From NCBI GenBank assembly GCA_030427885.1, contig JAUICM010000010.1, positions 40,725-104,724 on the forward strand: a stretch of DNA of 64,000 nt. The letters are read 5' to 3'. Source of the DNA: Rhodothermia bacterium (GTDB taxonomy: Bacteria; Bacteroidota; Rhodothermia; Balneolales; Balneolaceae). The translations under genes and the position numbers were made by a program. Below, piece by piece: positions 1 through 8,602 of this stretch. The notes below the pieces were generated by a model. The model saw only the letters and a list, made by a program, of their open reading frames with translations. It made no database searches and had not been told where the DNA came from. Position 1 is the first letter of the stretch. Every line of letters begins with the position of its first letter.

Positions 1-1
1 T

Positions 2-880
2 GAAAAGCATTACCTGAATGTTTCCTATGCCTGGTACAGCCTTATTGTTCAGGACTTTCTTATGCAGTACCGCTACGCGCAAAAGTGGGTGGATCATTTC
101 CGCAAAAACCCTGATATGCTTGCCCTGGAACCAATCTGGTACTTAAAGGGAGTGCATGTGTTGCTGGAAGCATTATTTATTCTGGGACACTATGAAAAGC
201 ATCAGGAAGAAGTTCAAAGACTGAAGGAATTCCTTAGTGACCCTCCTACCCGTTCTAATGAGAATCTGGAAACGCTTGGCTTCCAGTATTACTATACATC
301 TCTTATCAATTCCCACTTTCTGGCCGGGACTTTCACGGAGGGACTTTCAATCATTCCCGAGCTTATTAAAGAGATTGAGAAGTATTCAGATCATATCGAT
401 CCACACCGGATACTCGTATTCTATTATAAGATCGCGTGTATGTATTTCGGGGCCGGGAAGATCGAAAAGGCCATTGAATACCTTAATAAGATCATTAATT
501 ACCCCGATCCCCGACTTCGCGAAGATATTCATTGCTTTGCTCGCATACTGAATCTGATCGCTCACTTCGAACTGGGCAATGAAACCCTTCTCGACTACCA
601 GGTACGTTCCACCTATCGCTTTATTCGTAAAATGAATGACCTGAATTCGGTTCAGGAAGAGATCCTTAAATTTCTGAGAAACCTAAGCTCAACCGACCCG
701 AAAAATCTACGCCGTCAATTCATATCTCTACGTGAAAAGCTGATCGATATTCAGGAACAACCCTATCAAAGAAGAGCTTTTTTATACTTAGACATCATAT
801 CCTGGCTGGAATCAAAGATCAACCAAAAACCTATTCAGGAGGTCATTAATAGCAAATTCAAGCCTCGAAATGGACATTAG
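2..880 (+). CDS. Helical-repeat (TPR-like) protein, 5-prime truncated
   Basis: The reading frame is open from base 2, so the gene starts left of the window; the internal ATG at 62 is probably not the true start. The visible 293 codons are almost entirely predicted helix, rich in Leu, Tyr, Glu and Lys, with helix pairs such as ALFILGHYEKHQEE and KIEKAIEYLNKIINYP (about residue 140 counted from the ATG at 62). This is the look of a TPR or similar alpha-solenoid scaffold. No catalytic motif, membrane segment or signal peptide is visible. It is not part of the ilv operon: about 100 nt separate its stop from the ilv leader peptide. I do not recognise a family; a protein-interaction role is inferred from fold only. 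Confidence 0.65.
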   Translation, partial: EKHYLNVSYAWYSLIVQDFLMQYRYAQKWVDHFRKNPDMLALEPIWYLKGVHVLLEALFILGHYEKHQEEVQRLKEFLSDPPTRSNENLETLGFQYYYTSLINSHFLAGTFTEGLSIIPELIKEIEKYSDHIDPHRILVFYYKIACMYFGAGKIEKAIEYLNKIINYPDPRLREDIHCFARILNLIAHFELGNETLLDYQVRSTYRFIRKMNDLNSVQEEILKFLRNLSSTDPKNLRRQFISLREKLIDIQEQPYQRRAFLYLDIISWLESKINQKPIQEVINSKFKPRNGH

Positions 881-980
881 ATCTTTGTTGGCCATCCCAT
901 TATTGCCGATCTTTTTTCGGTTACTATGTTGCTATAGTTCGATATAAGCCATTTATTTGCAACCAGCTAAAAATTTAATC

Positions 981-1061
981 ATGCTATCAACTGTCATTTC
1001 TTTGGTCATTATTCGAGTCATTGGTATTCAATACCGACCGGGAAGACTATGCAGTAAGTAA
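981..1061 (+). CDS. ilv operon leader peptide (26 aa)
   Basis: A 26-codon ORF starts at an ATG with an A/T-rich upstream context (aatttaatc) much like that before ilvN, and ends at TAA 1059-1061. Its first 16 residues read MLSTVISLVIIRVIGI, so ten of the first sixteen codons are Ile, Val or Leu, the products of the operon that follows. The tail (QYRPGRLCSK) overlaps the 5-prime arm of a candidate antiterminator. This is the classic layout of a ribosome-mediated attenuation leader, as known for ilv and leu operons of proteobacteria: starved ribosomes stall on the control codons and release the downstream genes. No translation data are available here; the call rests on composition, position and RNA pairing. 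Confidence 0.72.
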   Translation: MLSTVISLVIIRVIGIQYRPGRLCSK

Positions 1062-1110
1062 CATGAATTACTTTCAAAAAAGCCTTCCCGCACCGGAAGG
1101 CTTTTTTTTT
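1023..1110 (+). promoter_or_regulatory. Transcription attenuator of ilvDBNC
   Basis: Two mutually exclusive pairings are visible. Terminator: AGCCTTCC (1081-1088) with GGAAGGCT (1095-1102), six-base loop, then a T tract. Antiterminator: CGGGAAG (1039-1045), inside the last leader codons, is the exact complement of CTTCCCG (1084-1090), and the pairing can extend to 1048 with one A-C mismatch. GGGAAGACT thus mimics the terminator 3-prime arm. A small hairpin GGTAT/ATACC (1023-1035) could act as the first stem. Ribosome stalling on the Ile/Val codons would leave 1039-1048 free to capture the terminator 5-prime arm. The mechanism is inferred by analogy with known amino-acid attenuators. Confidence 0.68.
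1076..1110 (+). terminator. Rho-independent terminator in the ilv leader
   Basis: Perfect 8-bp GC-rich stem AGCCTTCC/GGAAGGCT with loop CGCACC. A-T pairs at the base extend it (A run 1076-1081, T run 1102-1110). It lies about 200 nt after the upstream gene and 25 nt before the ilvD ATG, so it is more likely the attenuator stem than a simple end for the upstream gene. The A run on the other side would also allow function on the minus strand. Confidence 0.8.
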
Positions 1111-1134
1111 GACTAATAATTTTTGAAGATCTAC

Positions 1135-2814
1135 ATGGCGGAATTAAATAAGTACAGTAAACAGATCACTCAGGATGGTTCACAGCCAGCAGCCCAGGCA
1201 ATGCTGCATGCCCTTGGTTTAAGTGATGAAGATCTCTCGCGACCTCTTATTGGTGTGGCCAGCACCGGATATGAAGGCAACCCTTGTAATATGCATCTCA
1301 ATGATCTGGCCGTTCATGTGAAAAGGGGTGTACAGGCTTCCGATCTCACCGGACTCATTTTTAATACGATTGGAATAAGTGATGGCATCTCGATGGGAAC
1401 TCCCGGAATGCGATACTCACTCCCCTCGCGCGACCTGATCGCTGATTCTATGGAATCGGTTGTGAAAGGCATGTTGTACGATGGTTTTGCTGCTATTGTG
1501 GGTTGTGATAAAAATATGCCGGGAGCACTGATGGCTATGCTTCGCGTGAACAGGCCATCTATTCTTGTTTATGGTGGAACTATTGCACCGGGATATCACA
1601 ATGGCCAGAAGCTGGATGTGGTTTCAGCATTTGAAGCATGGGGGCAAAAAGTATCGGGCTCAATCGACGATACTGAATTCAAAGATATTGTAATGAACGC
1701 TTGTCCAGGACCGGGAGCCTGTGGCGGAATGTACACTGCTAATACTATGGCTTCTGCGATCGAAGCAATGGGAATGGCGTTACCGTATAATGCGTCTAAC
1801 CCTGCTAATGGAAGTGAGAAAGTGATCGAATGTGAAGAAGTTGGAAAATACCTCTACTCCCTTCTTGAGCAAGACCTTAAACCACGTGACATTCTCACCA
1901 AAAAATCTCTTGAAAATGCATTCAGACTTGTTACTGTTTTAGGCGGTTCAACAAACGCAGTGCTGCACATGCTGGCAATTGCCAAAACTGCTGAGATCGA
2001 ATTCACTTTAGAAGATTTCCAGCATATCAGCGACACTACTCCATTCCTCGGAGACCTCAAACCAAGTGGTAAATATGTAATGGAAGACCTTCACAAAGTG
2101 GGTGGTATTCCAGCTGTAATGAAATTCATGCTAGAAAATGACATGATCCATGGTGATTGCATGACTGTAACTGGTAAGACCATCGCCGAGAATCTGGCTG
2201 ATGTCAAAGCTCTTTCAGTAGAGCAGGATGTGATACACGGACTGGACAACCCGATCAAGAAAAACGGACATATTCAGATATTGTATGGCAACCTGGCTAC
2301 AGAAGGTGCGGTGGCTAAGATCACGGGAAAAGAAGGACTTGCTTTCAGCGGCACTGCCCGTGTATTTGACAGCGAAGAAGAAGCCAATGATGGCATCAGT
2401 GATGGAAAAGTCCGGAAAGGGGATGTGATCGTTATTCGTTATGTAGGTCCGAAAGGAGGACCTGGTATGCCTGAGATGCTGAAGCCAACTTCCGCTATCA
2501 TGGGGGCTGGTTTAGGAAAAGAGGTGGCTCTGATCACCGACGGACGTTTCTCTGGCGGATCACATGGATTCGTGGTAGGCCACGTAACTCCTGAAGCCCA
2601 GACCGGCGGTAACATCGCCCTGGTCAAAGACGGTGACAAGATCCTCATTGATGCTGAAAAGAATGAAATTCATGTAGCTGTAAGCGATGATGAACTCGCT
2701 GCTCGAAAAGCCCGATGGAGCGAACCTCCATTGAAGGAAAACAAAGGAACTTTATATAAATACGCCAAAACCGTTTCATCAGCCTCACAAGGCTGCGTGA
2801 CCGACGAGTTTTAA
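1135..2814 (+). CDS. ilvD: Dihydroxy-acid dehydratase
   Basis: Dehydrates 2,3-dihydroxy-isovalerate and 2,3-dihydroxy-3-methylvalerate to the keto-acid precursors of valine/leucine and isoleucine; cytosolic Fe-S enzyme of the IlvD/Edd family. Cluster-ligand cysteines are seen in GNPCNMH (about residue 51), VGCDKNMPG (about 120) and [17 protein letters not shown] (about 193), and the C-terminal signature [19 protein letters not shown] is intact. I start it at the ATG at 1135 (559 aa, usual length) rather than the in-frame TTG at 1123. First structural gene of the ilv operon; the ilvB ATG follows 23 nt after its stop. Expression is probably set by the upstream attenuator. Confidence 0.96.
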   Translation: MAELNKYSKQITQDGSQPAAQAMLHALGLSDEDLSRPLIGVASTGYEGNPCNMHLNDLAVHVKRGVQASDLTGLIFNTIGISDGISMGTPGMRYSLPSRDLIADSMESVVKGMLYDGFAAIVGCDKNMPGALMAMLRVNRPSILVYGGTIAPGYHNGQKLDVVSAFEAWGQKVSGSIDDTEFKDIVMNACPGPGACGGMYTANTMASAIEAMGMALPYNASNPANGSEKVIECEEVGKYLYSLLEQDLKPRDILTKKSLENAFRLVTVLGGSTNAVLHMLAIAKTAEIEFTLEDFQHISDTTPFLGDLKPSGKYVMEDLHKVGGIPAVMKFMLENDMIHGDCMTVTGKTIAENLADVKALSVEQDVIHGLDNPIKKNGHIQILYGNLATEGAVAKITGKEGLAFSGTARVFDSEEEANDGISDGKVRKGDVIVIRYVGPKGGPGMPEMLKPTSAIMGAGLGKEVALITDGRFSGGSHGFVVGHVTPEAQTGGNIALVKDGDKILIDAEKNEIHVAVSDDELAARKARWSEPPLKENKGTLYKYAKTVSSASQGCVTDEF

Positions 2815-2837
2815 TATTTAACACAACCTCACTCACT

Positions 2838-4577
2838 ATGGGAACTGTAGAAGCACCCACTAAAAAGAAATCAGACAATTCAACCAAGACCGAGCGGATA
2901 TCAGGATCAGAAGCTGTGGCACGAATTCTGGCCGAAGAAGGTGTCGAGATCGCTTTCGGATATCCGGGTGGAGCGATCATGCCGGTGTACGATGCTTTGT
3001 ATGATCATCAGGATGAGATACAGCACGTACTGGCCCGGCACGAACAAGGTGCCATCCATGCTGCACAAGGTTATGCCCGTGCATCCGGAAAAGTGGGCGT
3101 ATGTCTGGCAACATCCGGTCCCGGAGCAACCAATCTGATCACCGGTATCGCCGATGCTCAGATCGATTCGACTCCTCTGGTCTGCATAACCGGACAGGTA
3201 GCCTCTTCCCTTCTGGGCAGTGATGCCTTCCAGGAATGTGATGTGATCGGGATCTCCATGCCGGTTACAAAATGGAATTATCAGGTTACGCGTGCTGAAG
3301 AAATACCCGAGGCACTTGCCAAAGCTTTTTATATCGCTCGTTCTGGTCGTCCTGGTCCTGTGCTGGTCGACATAACTAAAGATGCTCAGTTTGATCAGCT
3401 CGATTTCAGATATGATAAATGCACGCATCTTCGCAGTTATGTACCTGTACCAAAGCTGGATCATTCAAAAGTTAAGGAAGCAGCTGAACTCATCAACAAT
3501 GCAAAACGGCCGTATGTGTTGTTTGGTCAGGGGGTGATACTGGCCAATGCTGAAGATGAATTCAAACAGTTCATCGAAAAAACTGGTATCCCTTCCGCTT
3601 GGACCATCATGGGATTATCCGCTCTTGATACCGATCATCCCCTGAATGTGGGAATGCTTGGAATGCACGGAAATTATGGGCCGAATTTGCTTACCAACGA
3701 GTGTGATGTCCTGATTGCTATTGGGATGCGCTTCGATGACCGTGTAACCGGCAACTTATCGAAATATGCAAAGCAGGCTAAAGTAATCCATCTGGAGATC
3801 GACCCTGCTGAGATCGACAAAAATGTGAAAACTGAAGTTGCTGTACTCGGTGATGCTAAAGAATCACTGACTGAGTTGATCAAACATGTAAAACCAAACA
3901 GCCACGATGAATGGCTGCAAAAATTCCGTGATTGTGATAAGCTCGAGCACGAGAAGGTGATCCAGGAAGAACTCAACCCGACCTCAGATATTCTGAGTAT
4001 GGGTGAGGTGATAAAGCTCATCAACAAATACACTAATGGTGATGCCATTCTGGTTACCGATGTGGGACAACACCAGATGGTTGCATGCCGCTATACCAAA
4101 TTCAATAAATCCAAAAGTAATATCACTTCTGGTGGATTGGGCACTATGGGCTTCGGGCTACCGGCTGCTTTGGGAGCCGCACTTGGTGAACCCGACCGAA
4201 AAGTGATCTGCGTGGTAGGCGATGGTGGTTTCCAGATGACTCTTCAGGAACTGGCTACCATATATCAGACCCAGGCGAAAGTGAAAGTATTACTGCTTAA
4301 TAACGAGTTCCTTGGCATGGTTCGACAGTGGCAGCAGTTGTTCTTCGAGAAACGATACTCTTCTACCGAGTTGATAAACCCCGACTTCCAGACTATTGCT
4401 AAAGGGTTTTATATCCCAACAAACAAAGTAACAGAACGAAGAAACCTGGAAGAAGCCATCAAAGAATTTGTCGAATCGGACAGTGCATATTTCCTGGAAG
4501 TGATGGTAGGCAAAGAGAATAACGTATTCCCGATGGTGCCAAGCGGCTCGGGAGTAGCAGAAATCAGATTGGAATGA
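2838..4577 (+). CDS. ilvB: Acetolactate synthase large (catalytic) subunit
   Basis: ThDP- and FAD-dependent acetohydroxyacid synthase: joins pyruvate with pyruvate or 2-ketobutyrate, the first common step for Val/Leu and Ile. Three-domain architecture: N-terminal pyrimidine-binding domain with GYPGGAIMPVYDAL and the catalytic Glu in ARHEQGA; central FAD domain with GMRFDDRVTGNL; C-terminal ThDP domain with GDGGFQMTLQELATI followed by the NN of LLLNNEFLGMVRQW. 579 aa is normal; the first 20 residues are polar and variable. Second gene of the operon, paired with the regulatory subunit downstream. Could equally be named ilvI or ilvG; isozyme class cannot be told from sequence alone. Confidence 0.96.
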   Translation: MGTVEAPTKKKSDNSTKTERISGSEAVARILAEEGVEIAFGYPGGAIMPVYDALYDHQDEIQHVLARHEQGAIHAAQGYARASGKVGVCLATSGPGATNLITGIADAQIDSTPLVCITGQVASSLLGSDAFQECDVIGISMPVTKWNYQVTRAEEIPEALAKAFYIARSGRPGPVLVDITKDAQFDQLDFRYDKCTHLRSYVPVPKLDHSKVKEAAELINNAKRPYVLFGQGVILANAEDEFKQFIEKTGIPSAWTIMGLSALDTDHPLNVGMLGMHGNYGPNLLTNECDVLIAIGMRFDDRVTGNLSKYAKQAKVIHLEIDPAEIDKNVKTEVAVLGDAKESLTELIKHVKPNSHDEWLQKFRDCDKLEHEKVIQEELNPTSDILSMGEVIKLINKYTNGDAILVTDVGQHQMVACRYTKFNKSKSNITSGGLGTMGFGLPAALGAALGEPDRKVICVVGDGGFQMTLQELATIYQTQAKVKVLLLNNEFLGMVRQWQQLFFEKRYSSTELINPDFQTIAKGFYIPTNKVTERRNLEEAIKEFVESDSAYFLEVMVGKENNVFPMVPSGSGVAEIRLE

Positions 4578-4720
4578 TCATTATGGCCATACACATTCAG
4601 ACTCCTTCTGTCTTACCTTTATCTAAGTGTAAGGACTCTTTAATTTTAATAAGGAATAAAACCTTACCAAGGAGCCTTCACTCTTGACAAGGAATTGAAA
4701 GGTGTGTCATAATGATGATC
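4575..4720. repeat. Long-range inverted repeat spanning the ilvB-ilvN gap
   Basis: ATCATTATG at 4577-4585 (overlapping the ilvB stop) is the exact complement of CATAATGAT at 4708-4716, and two to four more bases pair beyond a one-base bulge. The transcript between could fold into a long stem-loop enclosing about 120 nt. An internal CTTAC/GTAAG pairing (around 4613-4637) is also possible. No terminator T-run follows. Function unknown: RNA processing, differential stability or chance. Confidence 0.3.
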
Positions 4721-4742
4721 ATCAGAAATTAATTTAAAAATC

Positions 4743-5279
4743 ATGGAACAACAGGAATTTACCATCACCGCTTATACCGAAAATCATGTAGGGCTCCTTC
4801 ACCGGATCACCATCATTTTCACCAAGCGTAAGATCAACATCGAAAGCCTGACTACCTCTGAAAGTGAGACCGAAGGTATTCACCGGTTCACTATTGCAGT
4901 AACTGAGACAGAAGAAACAGTTCAGAAAGTGGTGAAACAGATTGAAAAGCAGGTTGAAGTACTCAAAGCCGGCTACTACAAAAAGAAGGAAGTGGTTCAG
5001 CAGGAACTAGCCCTGTACAAGCTCCGCACAGATTCCCTGACCAACGGACTGGAAGTGGAGCGTATCGTGCGTGAACATGGCGCCCGTTTTCTAACCATCG
5101 AGAAGGAATTTGTGGTGATTGAAAAAGCGGGTTACAAACGTGAAACCAAAGCCCTCTTCGACGAACTTAAAACCTATGACATCATAGAATTTGTACGATC
5201 CGGCCGAATTGCGGTTAGCCGGGAACAATATGGCCTCGGTCGTCAGGTCGCTGAACTGCTTGCAACAGAGGTGGTTTGA
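4743..5279 (+). CDS. ilvN: Acetolactate synthase small (regulatory) subunit
   Basis: Regulatory partner of IlvB that binds valine and mediates feedback inhibition. The N-terminal ACT domain is clear (residues about 4-80, starting FTITAYTENHVGLLHRITIIFTKR and containing NIESLTTSESE), followed by the IlvN C-terminal domain (about 95-175). 178 aa matches the long IlvH type. It is separated from ilvB by 165 nt, unusually wide for an operon; that gap carries an inverted repeat, so a separate control point is possible. The context before the ATG is A/T-rich without a Shine-Dalgarno sequence. Confidence 0.93.
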   Translation: MEQQEFTITAYTENHVGLLHRITIIFTKRKINIESLTTSESETEGIHRFTIAVTETEETVQKVVKQIEKQVEVLKAGYYKKKEVVQQELALYKLRTDSLTNGLEVERIVREHGARFLTIEKEFVVIEKAGYKRETKALFDELKTYDIIEFVRSGRIAVSREQYGLGRQVAELLATEVV

Positions 5280-5417
5280 TGCAACTAATTAAACACACCC
5301 CTCAATCCTTTCTCAAGAGGGGAAGCTCTTTTCTCATGAGAGAAGAACAAGAATTGTGTTTCCCAACAACGATTTTATAACTAAAAACTAATCACTCAAA
5401 ACTCAACACTAAAAAGA

Positions 5418-6464
5418 ATGGCACTTTTAAATTTTGGCGGAGTCGAAGAAGAAGTAGTAACACGGGAGGAATTCCCTCTTGAAAAAGCTCGTGAAACCCT
5501 TAAAGATGAAACCATAGCGATCATCGGATATGGTGTGCAGGGGCCCGGACAGGCACTTAACCTGAAAGACAACGGTTTCAACGTGATCGTTGGTCAGCGT
5601 AAAGGCTCCAAAACATGGGACAAAGCTGTAGCAGATGGCTGGGTTCCCGGCGAAACGCTCTTCGAGATCGAGGAAGCTTGTGAAAAAGGAACCATCCTTC
5701 AGTACCTGCTTTCTGATGCGGGACAGATCTCTGTATGGCCGACTGTGAAGAAACATCTCACTCCAGGCAAAGCCCTTTATTTCTCTCACGGATTCGGTAT
5801 CACCTATAAAGAACGTACCGGTATCATTCCCCCGGACGATGTGGATGTGATCCTCGTGGCTCCTAAGGGATCGGGAACCTCCCTGCGACGTATGTTCCTG
5901 GAAGGTCGTGGATTGAACTCCAGTTTTGCCATTTTCCAGGATGCCACAGGAAAAGCATTTGACCGTGTGGTTGCTTTGGGGATCGGTGTGGGATCAGGCT
6001 ACCTGTTCAAAACTGATTTCCGTAAAGAAGTATTCTCTGACCTTACCGGTGAACGTGGAACACTGATGGGCGCTATCCAGGGGATCTTTGCTGCGCAATA
6101 CGAAGTACTGCGTTCTAATGGTCACTCCCCTTCTGAGGCCTTTAACGAAACCGTGGAAGAACTTACACAGTCACTGATGCCACTGGTTGCAGAAAATGGC
6201 ATGGACTGGATGTATGCCAACTGTTCCACCACTGCACAACGTGGTGCCCTGGACTGGTGGAAGCCATTCCGCGATGCCACTAAACCGGTATTCGAAAAAC
6301 TCTATAAAGAAGTGGCTGCAGGCAACGAAGCCCAGAAGAGCATTGATGCCAACTCAAAAGAAGATTACCGCGCAGGACTTGAGGAAGAACTCAAGGAACT
6401 CCGCGAAAGCGAGATGTGGCAGGCCGGAGCAACGGTTCGGAAATTACGACCGGAGAATAATTAA
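5418..6464 (+). CDS. ilvC: Ketol-acid reductoisomerase
   Basis: Converts acetolactate or acetohydroxybutyrate to the dihydroxy acids by alkyl migration and NAD(P)H reduction with Mg. Rossmann domain at the N-terminus with IIGYGVQGPGQALNLKDNG (about residues 34-54), then SHGFGI and APKGSGTSLRR. The C-terminal knotted domain has SDLTGERGTLMGAIQG and the acidic metal ligands. 348 aa fits the short class I form. Last gene of the ilv set; no leu or ilvE gene follows. The 138-nt gap from ilvN contains small palindromes (CCCCTC/GAGGGG near 5300) and an A-rich stretch just before the ATG. Confidence 0.95.
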   Translation: MALLNFGGVEEEVVTREEFPLEKARETLKDETIAIIGYGVQGPGQALNLKDNGFNVIVGQRKGSKTWDKAVADGWVPGETLFEIEEACEKGTILQYLLSDAGQISVWPTVKKHLTPGKALYFSHGFGITYKERTGIIPPDDVDVILVAPKGSGTSLRRMFLEGRGLNSSFAIFQDATGKAFDRVVALGIGVGSGYLFKTDFRKEVFSDLTGERGTLMGAIQGIFAAQYEVLRSNGHSPSEAFNETVEELTQSLMPLVAENGMDWMYANCSTTAQRGALDWWKPFRDATKPVFEKLYKEVAAGNEAQKSIDANSKEDYRAGLEEELKELRESEMWQAGATVRKLRPENN

Positions 6465-6473
6465 ACAACGCTC

Positions 6474-6576
6474 GTCATCCCGGCGGAATATTGGTCATCG
6501 CGGGCTTAGACCCGCGATCTCCCTGATTTAACTCACAGCCAAATTAATGGAAACCCCGGATCAAGTCCGGGGTGAC
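6474..6576. repeat. REP-like double-hairpin element (GTCATC...GATGAC/GGTGAC type)
   Basis: Begins GTCATCCCGG and ends CCGGGGTGAC, with two local hairpins, CGCGGG/CCCGCG near 6499-6516 and CCCCGGATC/GTCCGGGG near 6554-6572. Same architecture as elements at 8297, 20760, 22343 and 35874. First part of a repeat-only region directly downstream of ilvC. Confidence 0.6.
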
Positions 6577-6586
6577 TGTTTCTAAA

Positions 6587-6664
6587 GTCATCCTGAGCAA
6601 AAGCGAAGTACCTTATCGTCTCATCGGCAAGATTCTTCTCTGCCTTTTGACTGATCAGGATGAC
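6587..6664. repeat. Short copy of the GTCATCCTGAG palindromic element
   Basis: Starts GTCATCCTGAGCAAAAGCGAAG and ends CAGGATGAC, the same termini as the units of the tandem array at 24264-25085, but with a shorter interior. Confidence 0.6.
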
Positions 6665-6686
6665 TTTTTTATTATTTACACCTCCA

Positions 6687-6836
6687 GTCATTGCGAGCGG
6701 AGCGAAGCAATCTCCTAAACAACGCCTCCATTTGTGAACGAAGTGAAGCAATCTCAGGGTACGTGCCCATAACTACGAGATTGCTTCGTCGATAAGGCTT
6801 TCAACTTGAATGAATATATGGCCTCCTCGCAAAGAC
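6687..6836. repeat. Palindromic repeat with GCGAAGCAATCTC arms
   Basis: Starts GTCATTGCGAGCGGAGCG, contains GAAGCAATCTC twice and the reverse GAGATTGCTTCGTC, and ends CTCGCAAAGAC, so the two ends are inverted. Related pieces occur near 46597-46659 (GAGATTGCTTCGTCGGG, CTCGCAAAGATG). Non-coding. Confidence 0.55.
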
Positions 6837-7108
6837 AGCTTTTACTTTTGAGTCGTCAATTCCTCTGTTCAGCCGGCCGATACCCTTAACCTCGTTCCGT
6901 AGCTCCGCTGCGGAATGCAAATAGGAAGCTCCAGCTTCCTGTTCCCTTGCACATTTAATTCCTTAACGCGAAGGGTTTTTCCTGAAGGAGTGCCTCTGGC
7001 AAGGCCTTCGCGAGTAACCGGAATGCATTCCTCTACTGCAAACTTGAAATCTATGTCGGAGTGATTCATTTCTCTGGTTTCCTCATTTTCAAATGAGTAA
7101 TTTCAATT
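6837..7108. other. Non-coding stretch with short palindromes
   Basis: Rest of the 644-nt gap after ilvC. It contains small hairpins (TTCCG...CGGAA near 6895-6915, GGAAGCT/AGCTTCC near 6927-6941, CGCGAAGG/CCTTCGCG near 6967-7013). An open frame on the minus strand runs through them, but its codons are made of the repeats, so I do not call a gene. Confidence 0.4.
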
Positions 7109-7456
7109 ATGAAAACACGGAAAGAACTCAAGGAAGAGTATAAACAGCGGAAGCCTCAGATGGGGGTATTCCGGATCAGGAATATCAAAACCGATACGGT
7201 ATTTATTGACAGCAGTATCGATATAGCTGCGAAACAGAACCGTCATCTTGCTCAGCTTAAGATGGGACTCCATCCCAATAAAGAGCTTCAGAAAGACTGG
7301 AAGGAATTCAGCAGTGAAGACTTCGCATTCGAACTTGTCTCCGAAATAGAACATCAGGATGAAGGTCAACCCGACTACAAAAAAGAAGTGGAGTTGCTGC
7401 AGAATATGGTCATGGATGAACTAAAAGCTGATCCTTCTACCCGGTTTTACAATTGA
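7109..7456 (+). CDS. GIY-YIG nuclease-like small protein
   Basis: 115-aa protein with a charged N-terminus, then GVFRIRNIKTDTVFIDSS (about residues 19-36), where GVF and VFI sit in the places of the GIY and YIG signatures. This is followed by NRHLAQLKMGLHPNKELQKDW, typical of a small group annotated as GIY-YIG nuclease family. The canonical Tyr and Arg catalytic residues are weak or absent, so nuclease activity is doubtful. A single gene between a repeat cluster and a DUF6090 gene; not evidently in an operon. Confidence 0.55.
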   Translation: MKTRKELKEEYKQRKPQMGVFRIRNIKTDTVFIDSSIDIAAKQNRHLAQLKMGLHPNKELQKDWKEFSSEDFAFELVSEIEHQDEGQPDYKKEVELLQNMVMDELKADPSTRFYN

Positions 7457-7535
7457 GCACGAAGCCTTGGCTTGTAACTCACCTTTTTAATTGATTATTT
7501 GTGCCATTGAATAATTCGGGGATTAGAAAAAGCAC

Positions 7536-8264
7536 ATGATCACATTTCTTAGAAAACTACGGGAGCGTTTGATACCGGGAAGCGCCGTAACCAAATATCT
7601 GCTCTATGCCACGGGTGAGATCCTGTTGGTGGTGGTTGGTATCCTCATCGCTCTGCAGATCAACAACTGGAACCAGGAAAGGCAAAACCGTGCCTTGGAA
7701 CATTCTTCTCTTGAGAATCTGATGGAAGATCTGGTCATACAGCGGGAGATCATCATCGAACATCTTGACTATGAAGAGATCATGCTCGCCCGGGTCGATT
7801 CCAGCCGGTGGTATCTGGAGGCGAAGATCGGCAACGAAGAGTTAACAAACTTACTTCAGTTACTGACCGGCCGCTTTACCTTTGTGGCCAATAAAGCCAC
7901 TTTTACTAACCTGGGAGCTACAGGTAATATCGTGCTCATTGAGAATGAGGAACTGAAGAACAGCATCGTCCGGTATTATCAATTACTGGATTATGTGACC
8001 TCGGTGGTCAACAATAACAACCTTTTCGTGATCGACAGTATCTTCGGGGAATTTGTAGCCAATAACAGAATCGGATTCCGGTTGAACACCCGTGGAGAGA
8101 TCGATGAGAACTACCGCCTCGATCCGGAACAGCAATTCACTCTCATTCGTCAGCTGGCAATGCGGGAGAGCAATTCTGAGAGTATCATTCTTAAATGTGA
8201 TGAACTACTTGAAGCCACGGATGAACTGATAGCGCTGGTTCAGGCGGAGTTAGATGGGTTTTGA
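7536..8264 (+). CDS. DUF6090 family membrane-anchored protein
   Basis: The N-terminus has the DUF6090 hallmark: basic segment LRKLRERLIPGS, then one transmembrane helix (about residues 24-42, ILLVVVGILIALQ) followed by NNWNQ. The remainder (about 45-242) is a helical soluble domain with many acidic residues. The family is common in Bacteroidota and Balneolota, often in several copies per genome; its function is unknown. Stands alone between repeats. Confidence 0.8.
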   Translation: MITFLRKLRERLIPGSAVTKYLLYATGEILLVVVGILIALQINNWNQERQNRALEHSSLENLMEDLVIQREIIIEHLDYEEIMLARVDSSRWYLEAKIGNEELTNLLQLLTGRFTFVANKATFTNLGATGNIVLIENEELKNSIVRYYQLLDYVTSVVNNNNLFVIDSIFGEFVANNRIGFRLNTRGEIDENYRLDPEQQFTLIRQLAMRESNSESIILKCDELLEATDELIALVQAELDGF

Positions 8265-8296
8265 GGTTTCTTTCTTCTGGTACTTTCACAATCATC

Positions 8297-8402
8297 GTCA
8301 TCCTGAACTTGATTCAGGATCTTACGACGAGGCTTTGATCTCTTATCTACCCAGCCCTCACTATGAGACTTCATAAAGATCCCGAATCGGGTTCGGGATG
8401 AC
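8297..8402. repeat. REP-like double-hairpin element
   Basis: Starts GTCATCCTGAACTTGATTCAGG (hairpin CCTGAA/TTCAGG) and ends in the hairpin CCCGAATCGGGTTCGGG followed by ATGAC. The two terminal hairpins are in inverted orientation about 60 nt apart. It fills most of the 338-nt gap downstream of the DUF6090 gene; the remainder (8403-8602) shows only a fragment with CGATGTTG/CAACATCG arms near 8559-8582. Confidence 0.65.
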
Positions 8403-8602
8403 CTGCTGGTTATTTTGTTTTTTCCCCTTCATCTTATTTCCTACCGCATTTCTTCCGGTCTTTATTTGGAAGCATTAATATCATTCCGTATTAGAAATTA
8501 GAGCCACAGTAAGTCTCCCCTTGAGGAGCCTGTGCTGAACTCGTTTCAGTAGAGATCAACATCGTTGTTCAAACGATGTTGTGAGGGGTGTTGAGAGTTT
8601 TA

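Noticed and set aside
2907..3464. 185-codon antisense open frame inside ilvB
   Set aside because: Shadow of a well-supported acetolactate synthase gene in another frame; composition and residues are not protein-like.
4583..4687. 34-codon ORF between ilvB and ilvN as a second leader peptide
   Set aside because: It has some Leu/Ile codons but no dense run and no terminator/antiterminator pair follows it.
6869..7069. 66-codon open frame on the minus strand after ilvC
   Set aside because: It runs through several short palindromes (GGAAGCT/AGCTTCC, CGCGAAGG/CCTTCGCG), so the codons are by-products of repeats. No start context or homology is recognised.
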